This document shows, in pieces, positions 38,701-47,390 of a DNA stretch of 64,000 nt. The stretch covers positions 1 to 64,000 of the forward strand of contig JAAZAD010000512.1 in NCBI GenBank assembly GCA_012514505.1. Direction: 5' to 3'. Source of the DNA: Rhodococcus sp. (in: high G+C Gram-positive bacteria). Lineage in GTDB: Bacteria > Actinomycetota > Actinomycetes > Mycobacteriales > Mycobacteriaceae. Both the position numbers and the translations under genes were made by a program. Position 1 is the first letter of the stretch; each line of letters opens with the position of its first letter. The notes beneath the pieces are model-generated. The model had not been told where the DNA came from and did not search any database. It saw only the letters and a list, made by a program, of their open reading frames with translations.

Positions 38701-39016
38701 CCACGCCTCCGGTGTCTGCCAAGGCGCCGACCGCGGTACCTGGAATCTGCACATCGAAGGTCAAGGGTGCGTACGACACCAGCGGTGCGTCGACACTGGT
38801 CACCTCACCACCACTGGATGGCCACGACAGGCTCGCCGCGTCCTGCTCGACCGGCAGAAACGGCACCGCCAACGCGCACAGCGCACCGATCAGGGATGCG
38901 ATGATCGCGATCCGGCGGGTGATGTGCCGGTCGCGGCGGGGAGTCGACCGGTCGACTTTCGCGGGTGCGCTGGAAGGAATGTCGGACTCACGCGTCCCCG
39001 TCATACTGTCGACCAC
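35762..39016 (-). CDS. emb: Arabinosyltransferase (EmbA/B/C family)
   Basis: [35 protein letters not shown]...[48 protein letters not shown]...; GT-C polytopic architecture; C-terminal carbohydrate-binding region ending APIDVTW. Confidence 0.95.
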   Translation of the reverse strand: [1084 protein letters not shown]

Positions 39017-39149
39017 AGCATGCCACTGTATCTACCGTGTGATCGCCTGGCATCGACAGCGTGAGCATCCGGCATTCTCACCCCCGTGGATGCCGCTCGC
39101 ACTAGATTGATGGCTGCTCGATCACCGAGGAATCCGATGGGAGTGCTGA

Positions 39150-39518
39150 ATGAAGCGTGGCGCCGCGATCCTGGCTGCTATTGCGATGGTGTCGCTCACC
39201 GCGTGCGGTGACGACGACGGGACTCAGGCGCCGAGCACGGGGGAGCGTTCGTCTGCGCCGGTCGCAGACACGGATTCACCGTTCCCCGGACGAAACGATT
39301 CGTTCGACCCCAACGATCCGAACAGCCTGTGTTTCGGGGCATCGCCCGATATCCCGAACCCGTACGAAGGCTGCCCCGGTTACAGTCCGGAGCAGGAGTC
39401 TCTGGTGAAGAACTTCCCGACACCACCGTCGCCGGTCCCGTCCGAACCGGCCCCGCCGGCTCCGACCCCAACCGAAACGGTTCCGCCGACCACGGCCGAG
39501 GGTGTGCCCCCCGAGTAG
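39150..39518 (+). CDS. Small Pro-rich lipoprotein, unknown function
   Basis: MKRGAAILAAIAMVSLTACGDDDGTQAPSTG (lipobox LTAC)...TPPSPVPSEPAPPAPTPTETVPPTTAEGVPPE. Confidence 0.75.
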   Translation: MKRGAAILAAIAMVSLTACGDDDGTQAPSTGERSSAPVADTDSPFPGRNDSFDPNDPNSLCFGASPDIPNPYEGCPGYSPEQESLVKNFPTPPSPVPSEPAPPAPTPTETVPPTTAEGVPPE

Positions 39519-39905
39519 TCAGCCGTTCGGAAACGTGCCGTCCAGGTAAAACCACTCGCCGTCCTCTTTGAGGAAGCGGCTGTTCTCGTGCAGTGACCCC
39601 CGCGCGCCGTCGTGGCGAAAATGCGCCCGAAACTCGACGGTGCCCGCATCGTCCAGGAGGCTCCCTCGTTCGGTGGCGAGAATGTCGAGGCGCACCCACT
39701 GCTGGTCCGGGTCGAGGTCGACGGCCTTCGGCCTCGTTCGGGGGTGCCATGTCCGCAACAGGTAGTCGGCGTCTCCGACGGCGAACGCCGTGAAACGTGA
39801 CCGCATGAGCCGTTCGGCGGTCGGGGGTGTGGCCTCTCCGCTGTGGAACCGGCCGCAGCAGAGGTCGTAGGGTTCGCCGAGTCGGCAGGGGCAGGTGGTG
39901 GTCAC
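39519..39905 (-). CDS. YchJ family (UPF0225) protein with N-terminal SEC-C-like Cys motif
   Basis: VTTTCPCRLGEPYDLCCGRFHSGEATPPTAERLMRSRFTAFAVGDADYLLRTWHPRTRP...VEFRAHFRHDGARGSLHENSRFLKEDGEWFYLDG. Confidence 0.9.
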   Translation of the reverse strand: MTTTCPCRLGEPYDLCCGRFHSGEATPPTAERLMRSRFTAFAVGDADYLLRTWHPRTRPKAVDLDPDQQWVRLDILATERGSLLDDAGTVEFRAHFRHDGARGSLHENSRFLKEDGEWFYLDGTFPNG

Positions 39906-40717
39906 CGCTCCAGTATCGCGGACTCCGGTTTGTTGGAGTACTGGCGCATGGCGATGCCGCTGACGGCGCCGATCACGATCAGAAGGATCGCGACCCAGTC
40001 GGGGTCGTTGTCGGTCACGAGCATCGCGATGCCGACGGCGGTCACGAACGGCGGCAGAAAGTCGATCAAACCCGTCCACGGCGGTATCGGTTCCGACGTG
40101 TCGCCGGCGGCAGCCGCTTCGCGAGCGCTGACGTAGTCGGGGTACCACTCGGTGAACGCCACAGCGAACAGCAGGGTGCCGAGCGGGATGATCCATCCGG
40201 TCCAGAAGCCGTTCGGTTCACCCAGAACCACGTCCGCGAACAGTCCGACCAGAGCGTTGACGGCGAAGGCGCCGCCCCAGACCAGGGTGATGTTGCGGTT
40301 GACGCGGTAGAAGATGGGCGTGTTCCACAATTCTTCCGGAGCTTGTTCCCGGGCGTATTGCAGCGTGAACGGATTGCGGATCAGGATCGATCCGAATGCG
40401 AACACGACGAGGGCGATGTTGGTCATCTCGCCGGCCCACTGCTCCAACCACGTGATGAGACTGTCGGAGGCGACCAGGCCGATCACCGCCAACGTGCCGA
40501 AATAGGCGAGGTCGAACAGTTCGAGCAGCTTGAACGACGTTCCCCGTTTGTGGCCCAGGAACGTGAACAGCAGTGAGAGGCCGAGCGCGGTGCATACCGC
40601 GACCTCGAAGCGATCCGGCCCCACGAGGATCGCCATCGCGATCCACGGCAGGAGCCCGGCCAGTGGGGACTCGAGGAAGGTCTCGAGTAAACGGGGTTTC
40701 GATCTCAGGTTGACCAC
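39902..40717 (-). CDS. Polytopic membrane protein, unknown function
   Basis: VVNLRSKPRLLETFLESPLAGLLPWIAMAILVGPDRFEVAVCTALGLSLLFTFLGHKRGTSFKLLELFDLAYFGTLAVIGLVAS...; GTG start 40717; 4-bp overlap with ychJ-like start. The 791-aa track ORF over-extends. Confidence 0.75.
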   Translation of the reverse strand: MVNLRSKPRLLETFLESPLAGLLPWIAMAILVGPDRFEVAVCTALGLSLLFTFLGHKRGTSFKLLELFDLAYFGTLAVIGLVASDSLITWLEQWAGEMTNIALVVFAFGSILIRNPFTLQYAREQAPEELWNTPIFYRVNRNITLVWGGAFAVNALVGLFADVVLGEPNGFWTGWIIPLGTLLFAVAFTEWYPDYVSAREAAAAGDTSEPIPPWTGLIDFLPPFVTAVGIAMLVTDNDPDWVAILLIVIGAVSGIAMRQYSNKPESAILER

Positions 40718-40738
40718 GGAGTCTCCTTCACATCGACC

Positions 40739-40770
40739 TTCTCGAATTCTCGGACGTTCTCGAATTCTCG
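40739..40770. repeat. Direct repeat TTCTCGAATTCTCG x2 (18-bp period) in a divergent intergenic region
   Basis: Copies at 40739-40752 and 40757-40770, between the membrane protein start (40717) and the ABC ATPase start (40880). Confidence 0.7.
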
Positions 40771-40879
40771 CAGGTCGTGCCGCTACCTGTTGGGGGAATT
40801 GCCTGGTCTGCTCGCCAACCCGAGATCTCAGGGTTCTACCTGATGGCGGCGTGTCCGGATTTCCACAAGGATGGTGCGC

Positions 40880-41644
40880 ATGAGCACGCACGCCGCAGCC
40901 CGCGCAATCGACTTGTCCAAGACCTATGGAGAGGGCGATACCACCGTCCACGCCCTCGCAGGCGTTTCCGCAGACTTCGCGCGAGGTGAGTTCACCGCGA
41001 TCATGGGCCCGTCCGGCTCTGGAAAGTCGACGCTGATGCACTGCTTGGCCGGTCTCGATGTTGCGTCGTCGGGCTCGGTCCTCATCGGGGACACCGAACT
41101 GACGACCCTGTCGGACAAGGACATGACGGCGTTGCGGCGGGACCGGATCGGGTTCGTGTTCCAGGCATTCAACCTCGTGCCGACGCTGACGGCCCTCGAG
41201 AACATCACGCTGCCGCTGGACATCGCAGGGCGCACCCCGGATGCGTCCTGGCTCGACAACGTCCTGACCCGGCTGGGATTGAACGACCGTCTCGATCACC
41301 GGCCCGGGGAGCTGTCCGGTGGTCAGCAGCAGCGCGTGGCATGTGCCCGCGCACTGGCCGGACAGCCCGAGATCATCTTCGGCGACGAGCCCACCGGCAA
41401 TCTCGATTCGAAGTCGTCCGGCGAGGTGCTGGCGATTCTGCGTGCGGCAGTGGACGAATTCGGGCAGACGGTGGTGATCGTGACCCACGATCCGCGCGCC
41501 GCTGCGTACGCCGACCGTGTCGTGTTTCTCGCGGACGGCCAGATCGTCGACGAACTGCGTGAGCCCACCGCCGATTCGGTGCTGGACACGATGAAGCGAC
41601 TGGACGAGCCTGCGTCCGGCACCGGCGTGAACGCGGCGGTCTGA
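40880..41644 (+). CDS. ABC transporter ATP-binding protein (MacB/LolD-type)
   Basis: MSTHAAARAIDLSKTYGEGDTTVHALAGVSADFARGEFTAIMGPSGSGKSTLMHCLAGLDVASSGSVLIG...LSGGQQQRVACARALAGQPEIIFGDEPTGNLDSKSS. Confidence 0.94.
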   Translation: MSTHAAARAIDLSKTYGEGDTTVHALAGVSADFARGEFTAIMGPSGSGKSTLMHCLAGLDVASSGSVLIGDTELTTLSDKDMTALRRDRIGFVFQAFNLVPTLTALENITLPLDIAGRTPDASWLDNVLTRLGLNDRLDHRPGELSGGQQQRVACARALAGQPEIIFGDEPTGNLDSKSSGEVLAILRAAVDEFGQTVVIVTHDPRAAAYADRVVFLADGQIVDELREPTADSVLDTMKRLDEPASGTGVNAAV

Positions 41645-41647
41645 TCC

Positions 41648-44170
41648 ATGGCTGTTTCGCCCATGCGCAGGGTGTCTTTGAGAAACCTGGCAGCGCACAA
41701 GGTTCGGCTTGCTCTCACCGTTCTGTCGGTGGTGCTCGGTACTGCTTTCGTGGCTGGTTCGTTCGTGTTCACCGACACGCTGGCGCGCACGTTCGATTCG
41801 ATTTTCGAGGACACCGCAGAAGGGGTGGACGTCCGGTTCTCCACCGAAGAGTTGACCTCGCGGGGCGTTCCCATTGCCGAGATCGACAAAATCGCGGCCA
41901 TCGACGGAGTGCGAGCAGTCGCGCCGTTCGCGAGCGGCTCGGTCGTGCTCCTGAACTCGGAAGGCGCCGCCGTGCAGACCGGTGGCGCACCGACAGTGGG
42001 TGTGTCGTATCTGCCACCGGATCAGGCGCTGGCGGAACCTGATCCCATCGTGGCGGGAACCGCGCCGGCCGAGCCGGGACAGGTGGCGATCAACACGAGT
42101 GCTGCCGAACGGGCAGGACTGTCGGTGGGCGACGCCACCGAGATTCTCGTGCCGACGCGCGGAATGGTGGATGTGACGGTGACGGGCATCTACGACACCG
42201 GTAACGATACCGGTGGGTTCATCGGGGTGGCCTTCGTCGACTCCCAGGCTCGGGAGCTGTTCACGGATGGGAAGCACGTCGAATACGTCGACGTGGCGGG
42301 CAGTGGGGTATCTCCTTCGGAGCTGAAGGAGACCATCAGCGCGGCGCTGCCGGATTACCAGGTGCAGACCGGCGACGAGGTGCGGGAGGAAACCAAGTCG
42401 CAGATCTCCCAGGCGCTCAGCTTCGTCAACTACTTCCTCCTCGCGTTCGGTGCGATTGCTCTGCTGGTCGGCACGTTCATCATCTACAACACCTTCTCCA
42501 TGCTCGTGGCGCAGCGACTCAAGGAACTCGCCCTGCTGCGGGCTGTCGGGGCCAGCCGGCAGCAGATCGGCCGGTCGGTGGTGTTCGAGGCGCTGGTGGT
42601 CGGCGTGATCGGTAGTGCCCTGGGCATCGTCGCCGGAATCGGACTGGCCTACGGACTGCGCGGGCTGCTCAACGCGTTCGACCTGGGGCTGCCTGAAGGG
42701 TCGCTGCAGGTCGGGCCGCGCACGATCATCATCGCGCTCGTCGTCGGCGTACTGGTCACCACGGTCAGCGCATACGCGCCGGCCCGCCGCGCCTCGAAGG
42801 TGCCGCCGGTGGCCGCCATGCGCGAGGAGTTCGCATCCACCGGCGATTCTCTGCGGACCCGCACATTCTTCGGTATCGGTCTCGGCGCAGTCGGTGTGGT
42901 CGCCCTGGTTGTGGGTTCACAGGGGACCGGCAAAGGCGCAGCCGCTCTGGTCGGCGTTGCCGCGTTCGCGTTGATCCTTGCGGTTCTGCTGGGCGCACCC
43001 GCATTGTCGAGGCCGATCGTCGGGGCGCTAGGTTCGGTGCTGGCGAAACCCTTCGGATCGATCGGAAAGCTGGCTCGCACCAACGCGGTCCGCAACCCCC
43101 GCCGAACCGCGGCCACCGCATTCGCGCTCACCCTGGGTTTGATGCTCGTGTCGGTGATCGGGGTGTTCGGCTCGTCGGCGAAGGCCAGTGTCAACGCACT
43201 GGTCGACGTGGGAGTTACGGCCGACTACATCCTCACCGGCCCGGACATGATGGGTGTCCCGACGGGAGCAGCGCCAGCCGTCGAGAAGCTCGACGACGTG
43301 AGCAGTGCGGTGTCGCTGCACCGCTTGTCCGTGAAGATCGACGGCGAAGACCAGAACGGGGCGTCGTACGACGGTCCCCTCGATGGCGTTCTCGATGTCA
43401 CCATGGTCGACGGGACGGCCGACATCAGTGGTACCGACATGCTGGTGTCGGAGACGACAGCCGACGAGAAGGGCTGGCAGGTCGGGTCCACCGTCGACCT
43501 GGTCGACGGTGACGAGCAGACGGTCACCACTACGGTCACCGGGATCTACGAGGACACTCCGCTGATGGGTACGTGGCTGGTTTCGGACGAGGTCTATCGC
43601 GCCACCATGCCGGCGTTCTCGATGCCCGACATGCTCGTGTTCGTCGACGCGGCGGAGGGCGCGGATATTGCACAGTTGCGGAGCGAACTCGAGCAGGCCA
43701 CCGAGCAGTTCGTGGTAGTTCAGGTGTTGGATCCGGAGCAGTTCAAAGGCGTTCAGGCGCAGCAGATCGACATGCTGCTCGCCATCCTGTACGGACTGCT
43801 GGCCTTGGCCGTGGTGATTGCCGTGCTCGGAATCGTGAACACACTGGCGCTGTCGGTGGTGGAACGGCGACGGGAGATCGGCATGCTGCGTGCGGTAGGT
43901 ATGCAGCGTGCCCAGATGCGCCGCACCATTTACCTCGAGTCGGTGCTGATCGCCGTGTTCGGTGCCGCTGTCGGAGTGCTGCTGGGTGTGGCGTTCGGTT
44001 GGGGATTCGTCAGCACCCTCGCGGACCAGGGCATCGACCGAGTGGCAGTCCCGTGGGGGCAGATCGTGGCGATGCTCGTCGGCTCCGGTGTGGTGGGTGT
44101 GCTGGCAGCCCTGTGGCCTGCGAACAGGGCTGCGCGAACACGGCCGCTGGAGGCGATCGCGGACCTGTAG
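41648..44170 (+). CDS. FtsX-like/MacB permease (840 aa, two FtsX domains)
   Basis: MRRVSLRNLAAHKVRLALTVLSVVLGTAFVAGSFVFTDTLARTFDSIF...VAQRLKELALLRAVGASRQQIGRSVVFEALVVGVIGSALG...VVERRREIGMLRAVGMQRAQMRRTIYLESVLIAVFGAAVG. Confidence 0.93.
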   Translation: MAVSPMRRVSLRNLAAHKVRLALTVLSVVLGTAFVAGSFVFTDTLARTFDSIFEDTAEGVDVRFSTEELTSRGVPIAEIDKIAAIDGVRAVAPFASGSVVLLNSEGAAVQTGGAPTVGVSYLPPDQALAEPDPIVAGTAPAEPGQVAINTSAAERAGLSVGDATEILVPTRGMVDVTVTGIYDTGNDTGGFIGVAFVDSQARELFTDGKHVEYVDVAGSGVSPSELKETISAALPDYQVQTGDEVREETKSQISQALSFVNYFLLAFGAIALLVGTFIIYNTFSMLVAQRLKELALLRAVGASRQQIGRSVVFEALVVGVIGSALGIVAGIGLAYGLRGLLNAFDLGLPEGSLQVGPRTIIIALVVGVLVTTVSAYAPARRASKVPPVAAMREEFASTGDSLRTRTFFGIGLGAVGVVALVVGSQGTGKGAAALVGVAAFALILAVLLGAPALSRPIVGALGSVLAKPFGSIGKLARTNAVRNPRRTAATAFALTLGLMLVSVIGVFGSSAKASVNALVDVGVTADYILTGPDMMGVPTGAAPAVEKLDDVSSAVSLHRLSVKIDGEDQNGASYDGPLDGVLDVTMVDGTADISGTDMLVSETTADEKGWQVGSTVDLVDGDEQTVTTTVTGIYEDTPLMGTWLVSDEVYRATMPAFSMPDMLVFVDAAEGADIAQLRSELEQATEQFVVVQVLDPEQFKGVQAQQIDMLLAILYGLLALAVVIAVLGIVNTLALSVVERRREIGMLRAVGMQRAQMRRTIYLESVLIAVFGAAVGVLLGVAFGWGFVSTLADQGIDRVAVPWGQIVAMLVGSGVVGVLAALWPANRAARTRPLEAIADL

Positions 44171-44180
44171 CGTCACTGCT

Positions 44181-44624
44181 GTGAGCACACTTACCGAGGT
44201 CGGCGACAGAGATTCGTGGCGATGCTGGCTGTGCGACGAACCCGTCGATCCGGACATGTCCGTCAACGATCCACGCGGTCCCAGCGTCGACAGCATCACC
44301 ACGGCAAAGAAGGGCAAGAAGAAGCCCGGCGTGGAGCGGCTGGCGCATCGCGCCTGCAACACCAAGAAGGGCGCCGTGAAGCCTGTTGTGCCGTGGCCGG
44401 ATCGGCTGTTCGTCGTGGATCCCGCGCCGATCGTCGGTGTGGTGGAACAACTGGAACGCAAGGGCGGCCGAGTCGCCGTCGCGCGGTGCCCTGGCCGATC
44501 CGATGCCGAAGACGCAGCCGAGTGGTTGCTCGATCGCCTGTCCCGATTCGCTCCGGACCTTCGGGTGACGACGGAAATCGACGAGGTGGGCGGCGGCACA
44601 CTCCTCGTGTTGAAGACGGTTTAG
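44181..44624 (+). CDS. HNH-like zinc-binding protein, apparently lacking the first catalytic His
   Basis: VSTLTEVGDRDSWRCWLCDEPVDPDMSVNDPRGPSVDSITTAKKGKKKPGVERLAHRACNTKKGAVKP...: CxxC, VDS where VDH is expected, LAHRACNTKKG. Confidence 0.7.
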   Translation: MSTLTEVGDRDSWRCWLCDEPVDPDMSVNDPRGPSVDSITTAKKGKKKPGVERLAHRACNTKKGAVKPVVPWPDRLFVVDPAPIVGVVEQLERKGGRVAVARCPGRSDAEDAAEWLLDRLSRFAPDLRVTTEIDEVGGGTLLVLKTV

Positions 44625-44685
44625 GGAGAACGCCCGCAGGAGATCGGTGGATGCGGTTCCATGGACGCGAGACGGAAGGGGCACG

Positions 44686-45861
44686 ATGAACCTGAGCCTG
44701 ACGGATGAGGAACTCGCGTTTCGCGACGAGATGCGGACGTTCTTCACGACGCAGATACCGGAAGAGATTCGCACGCGATACGCAAACGGTGACGCTTTGG
44801 GCCGTGACGCGATGATCGAATCTCATCGGATCCTCAACGCGCACGGTCTGGCTGTTCCGCATTGGCCGGTCGAATGGGGCGGGAAGGATTGGACGCCGAT
44901 CCAGCACCACATCTGGCTCGACGAACTGCAGTTGGCGTCCGTGCCGGAACCGCTCGCCTTCAACGCGAACATGGTCGGTCCGGTGATCGCGGCTTTCGGT
45001 TCGCAGGAGCAGAAGGAGAAGTTTCTGCCTCCCACTGCGAACCTCGACATTTGGTGGTGCCAAGGGTTTTCCGAGCCGGAAGCGGGCTCGGACCTGGCGT
45101 CGTTGAAGACTCGTGCGGTACGTGACGGCGATTCCTATGTCATCAACGGGCAGAAGACGTGGACGACACTCGGTCAGTACGCGGACTGGATCTTCTGCCT
45201 CGTCCGGACCGACCCTGATGCTCCCAAGAGGCAGGCCGGTATCTCGTTCGTTCTGGTGGACATGGCGACACCAGGCGTCACGGTGCGTCCGATCAAACTG
45301 ATCGACGGGGGATACGAGGTCAACGAGGTCTTCTTCGAGGACGTCCGGATTCCGGCCGAGAATCTCGTCGGCGAGGAGAACCAGGGGTGGAGCTACGCGA
45401 AGTTCCTTCTCGGGAACGAGCGCATCGGCGTCACCCGCCTCGGCTTCACGAAGGTGCGCCTCGCGCAAGCACGTGAACGTGCCGCGCAGATCGACGTCGA
45501 CGGTGGGACCCTGCTGGACGACCCGCTGTTCGCGGCGCGGCTGGCGGAACTCGAGAACGAGATTCTTGCGCTCGAGCTCACCCAATTGCGGGTGGTGGCG
45601 AGTTCGGCGGACGGTAAACCGAACCCGGCGTCGTCTCTTCTCAAACTGCGCGGTTCCGAACTGCAGCAGGAAGCGCTGGAGTTGCTGACGGACGTTGCGG
45701 GCCAGGACTCGTTGCCGTTCTCGGCGGGCGCCGACATCGCCTCGCCGGTGTGGGCTCAGCGCACCGCGCCGACTTATCTGAACTACCGCAAGGTCTCCAT
45801 CTACAGCGGATCGAGCGAGGTGCAGCGCACCATCATCGCCTCCTCGATTCTCGGATTGTGA
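44686..45861 (+). CDS. fadE: Acyl-CoA dehydrogenase
   Basis: MNLSLTDEELAFRDEMRTFFTTQIPEEIR...WWCQGFSEPEAGSDLASLKTRAVRDGDSYVINGQKTWTTLGQYADWIFCLVRTD...KVSIYSGSSEVQRTIIASSILGL. Confidence 0.94.
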   Translation: MNLSLTDEELAFRDEMRTFFTTQIPEEIRTRYANGDALGRDAMIESHRILNAHGLAVPHWPVEWGGKDWTPIQHHIWLDELQLASVPEPLAFNANMVGPVIAAFGSQEQKEKFLPPTANLDIWWCQGFSEPEAGSDLASLKTRAVRDGDSYVINGQKTWTTLGQYADWIFCLVRTDPDAPKRQAGISFVLVDMATPGVTVRPIKLIDGGYEVNEVFFEDVRIPAENLVGEENQGWSYAKFLLGNERIGVTRLGFTKVRLAQARERAAQIDVDGGTLLDDPLFAARLAELENEILALELTQLRVVASSADGKPNPASSLLKLRGSELQQEALELLTDVAGQDSLPFSAGADIASPVWAQRTAPTYLNYRKVSIYSGSSEVQRTIIASSILGL

Positions 45862-45870
45862 GGGTCGGAC

Positions 45871-46995
45871 ATGGACTTCGAACTCGACGACGAACAGAAG
45901 TTGCTGCGCGACACCACCCGTGACCTGCTGGCAAAGGCCTACGACCCGGAGAAGCGCAACGAGGTGATCGCCACCGATCGCGGCTGGAGTCCGGATGTGT
46001 GGCGCCAATTGGCGGAACTCGGGCTCCTGGGCCTTCCTTTCCCGGAGGAAGACGACGGTATGGGTGCCGGCGCCGTCGAGATCGATGCCGTGATGACGGA
46101 GATCGGACGCCGGCTCGCACCCGAACCGGTTCTGGACGCGGTCCTCGTTCCCGGTGGCCTCGTCGCCGACGCCGGGAGTGCCGATCAGCGGGCGAAGATT
46201 CTGCCGGCCTTGGCTTCTGGTGAGAAGCTCATGGCATTCGCGCACAGCGAGCCGGGCGTACGGTGGCCGTCCACGAAGATCTCCACGGCTGCAACGAAGA
46301 AGGGATCGGGGTGGACGCTCACGGGGGTGAAGAACCCGGTTCTGCATGGCGGTGATGCCACGACGTTCGTCGTCAGCGCGGTTCTGCCGGACGGTGGCGT
46401 GGGACTGTTCCTCGTGGCGAGTGAAGCAGACGGAGTCACGGTGAACTCGTATGCGACGCACGATGGTCTGCGGGGCGCGCAAGTGTCGTTACAGGATGCG
46501 CAGGCCGAACAACTCGGCGACGGCGGTGACGCGAGCGGTCATATCGAGGTATGCGAAATCCGCACTCACGCAGCCCTGTGTGCCGAAGCGGTCGGTGTCA
46601 TGGAAGAAGCTCTACGGCTCACCACCGAGTACCTGAAGACGCGCAAGCAGTTCGGTGTTCCGATTGCCAAGTTCCAGACGCTGACCCACCGCGCCGCGGA
46701 CATGTACGTGCTGCTCGAGCTCGCGCGCAGTATGAGCCTGTACGGGACGTTGTCGCTTGCCGCAGGTAAGAAGGACCGCATCGTGGCCTCACGTGCGCGT
46801 CTGCAGATCAGCCGCTCGGCCCGAAAGATCGGTCAGGAGGCCATTCAGATGCATGGCGGAATCGGGATGACCGCCGAATATCCGGTGGGGCACTACGTCA
46901 GCCGATTGACCGCAATCGAGCACACTCTGGGCGGCGGTGACGACCATCTGCGGGTGCTCTCGTCGGTGGTCGCGGAGCCCGTCCAGCTGCTCTGA
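45871..46995 (+). CDS. fadE: Acyl-CoA dehydrogenase, probable partner subunit
   Basis: MDFELDDEQKLLRDTTRDLLAKAYDPEKRNEVIATDRGWSPDVWRQLAELGLLGLPFPEEDDGMGAGAVEIDAVMTEIGRRLAPEPVL...EAIQMHGGIGMTAEYPVGHYVSRLTAIEHTLGG. 10 bp after the preceding fadE. Confidence 0.93.
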   Translation: MDFELDDEQKLLRDTTRDLLAKAYDPEKRNEVIATDRGWSPDVWRQLAELGLLGLPFPEEDDGMGAGAVEIDAVMTEIGRRLAPEPVLDAVLVPGGLVADAGSADQRAKILPALASGEKLMAFAHSEPGVRWPSTKISTAATKKGSGWTLTGVKNPVLHGGDATTFVVSAVLPDGGVGLFLVASEADGVTVNSYATHDGLRGAQVSLQDAQAEQLGDGGDASGHIEVCEIRTHAALCAEAVGVMEEALRLTTEYLKTRKQFGVPIAKFQTLTHRAADMYVLLELARSMSLYGTLSLAAGKKDRIVASRARLQISRSARKIGQEAIQMHGGIGMTAEYPVGHYVSRLTAIEHTLGGGDDHLRVLSSVVAEPVQLL

Positions 46996-47165
46996 ACTGC
47001 GATTTCGGAGCAGGCCCGGTCTGTAAAGGTCTCGAATTGGTATCGGACCGGGCAATTCGGACGTGTCGTGCACGGGATTGGCGTTGCGCGTGATTAACGT
47101 CTCACGCGCAACACAACCCAGAACGAGTGGGGGAGCGTTCGCACACCGTACGAAGGAGTACCGCT

Positions 47166-47390
47166 ATGCGGTCCGCCGTTTTCAAAGCAGTCATCTGGAC
47201 TCTGTTCGCCATCGGATTGATCGGCGCCGGCCTCGGTATCGCCGAGCTGCACGTCGAATGGATAGTTGCTTCACTCATCGTCGCGTCCGTTTCCGGACTC
47301 GTCCTTCTCCGAATACGCGCTGATGCACACCCTGAGATGGAGATGGGTATCGATCTCGAGCGACCGGCTCGCCGGGTCAGCGCGGGCTGA
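47166..47390 (+). CDS. Small membrane protein (74 aa)
   Basis: MRSAVFKAVIWTLFAIGLIGAGLGIAELHVEWIVASLIVASVSGLVLLRIRADAHPEMEMGIDLERPARRVSAG; two TM segments; AAGGAG upstream (cgaaggagtaccgctATG). Confidence 0.75.
   Translation: MRSAVFKAVIWTLFAIGLIGAGLGIAELHVEWIVASLIVASVSGLVLLRIRADAHPEMEMGIDLERPARRVSAG

Noticed and set aside
40718-42277. N-terminal half of the 791-aa minus ORF (39902-42277)
   Set aside because: Antisense to the MacB/FtsX genes; only the last 272 aa look like a membrane protein.
43028-44599. 523-aa minus ORF opposite the FtsX permease
   Set aside because: His/Arg-rich antisense translation, no domain.
44296-46482. 728-aa minus ORF opposite the fadE pair and HNH-like gene
   Set aside because: Shadow ORF antisense to two clear acyl-CoA dehydrogenases.
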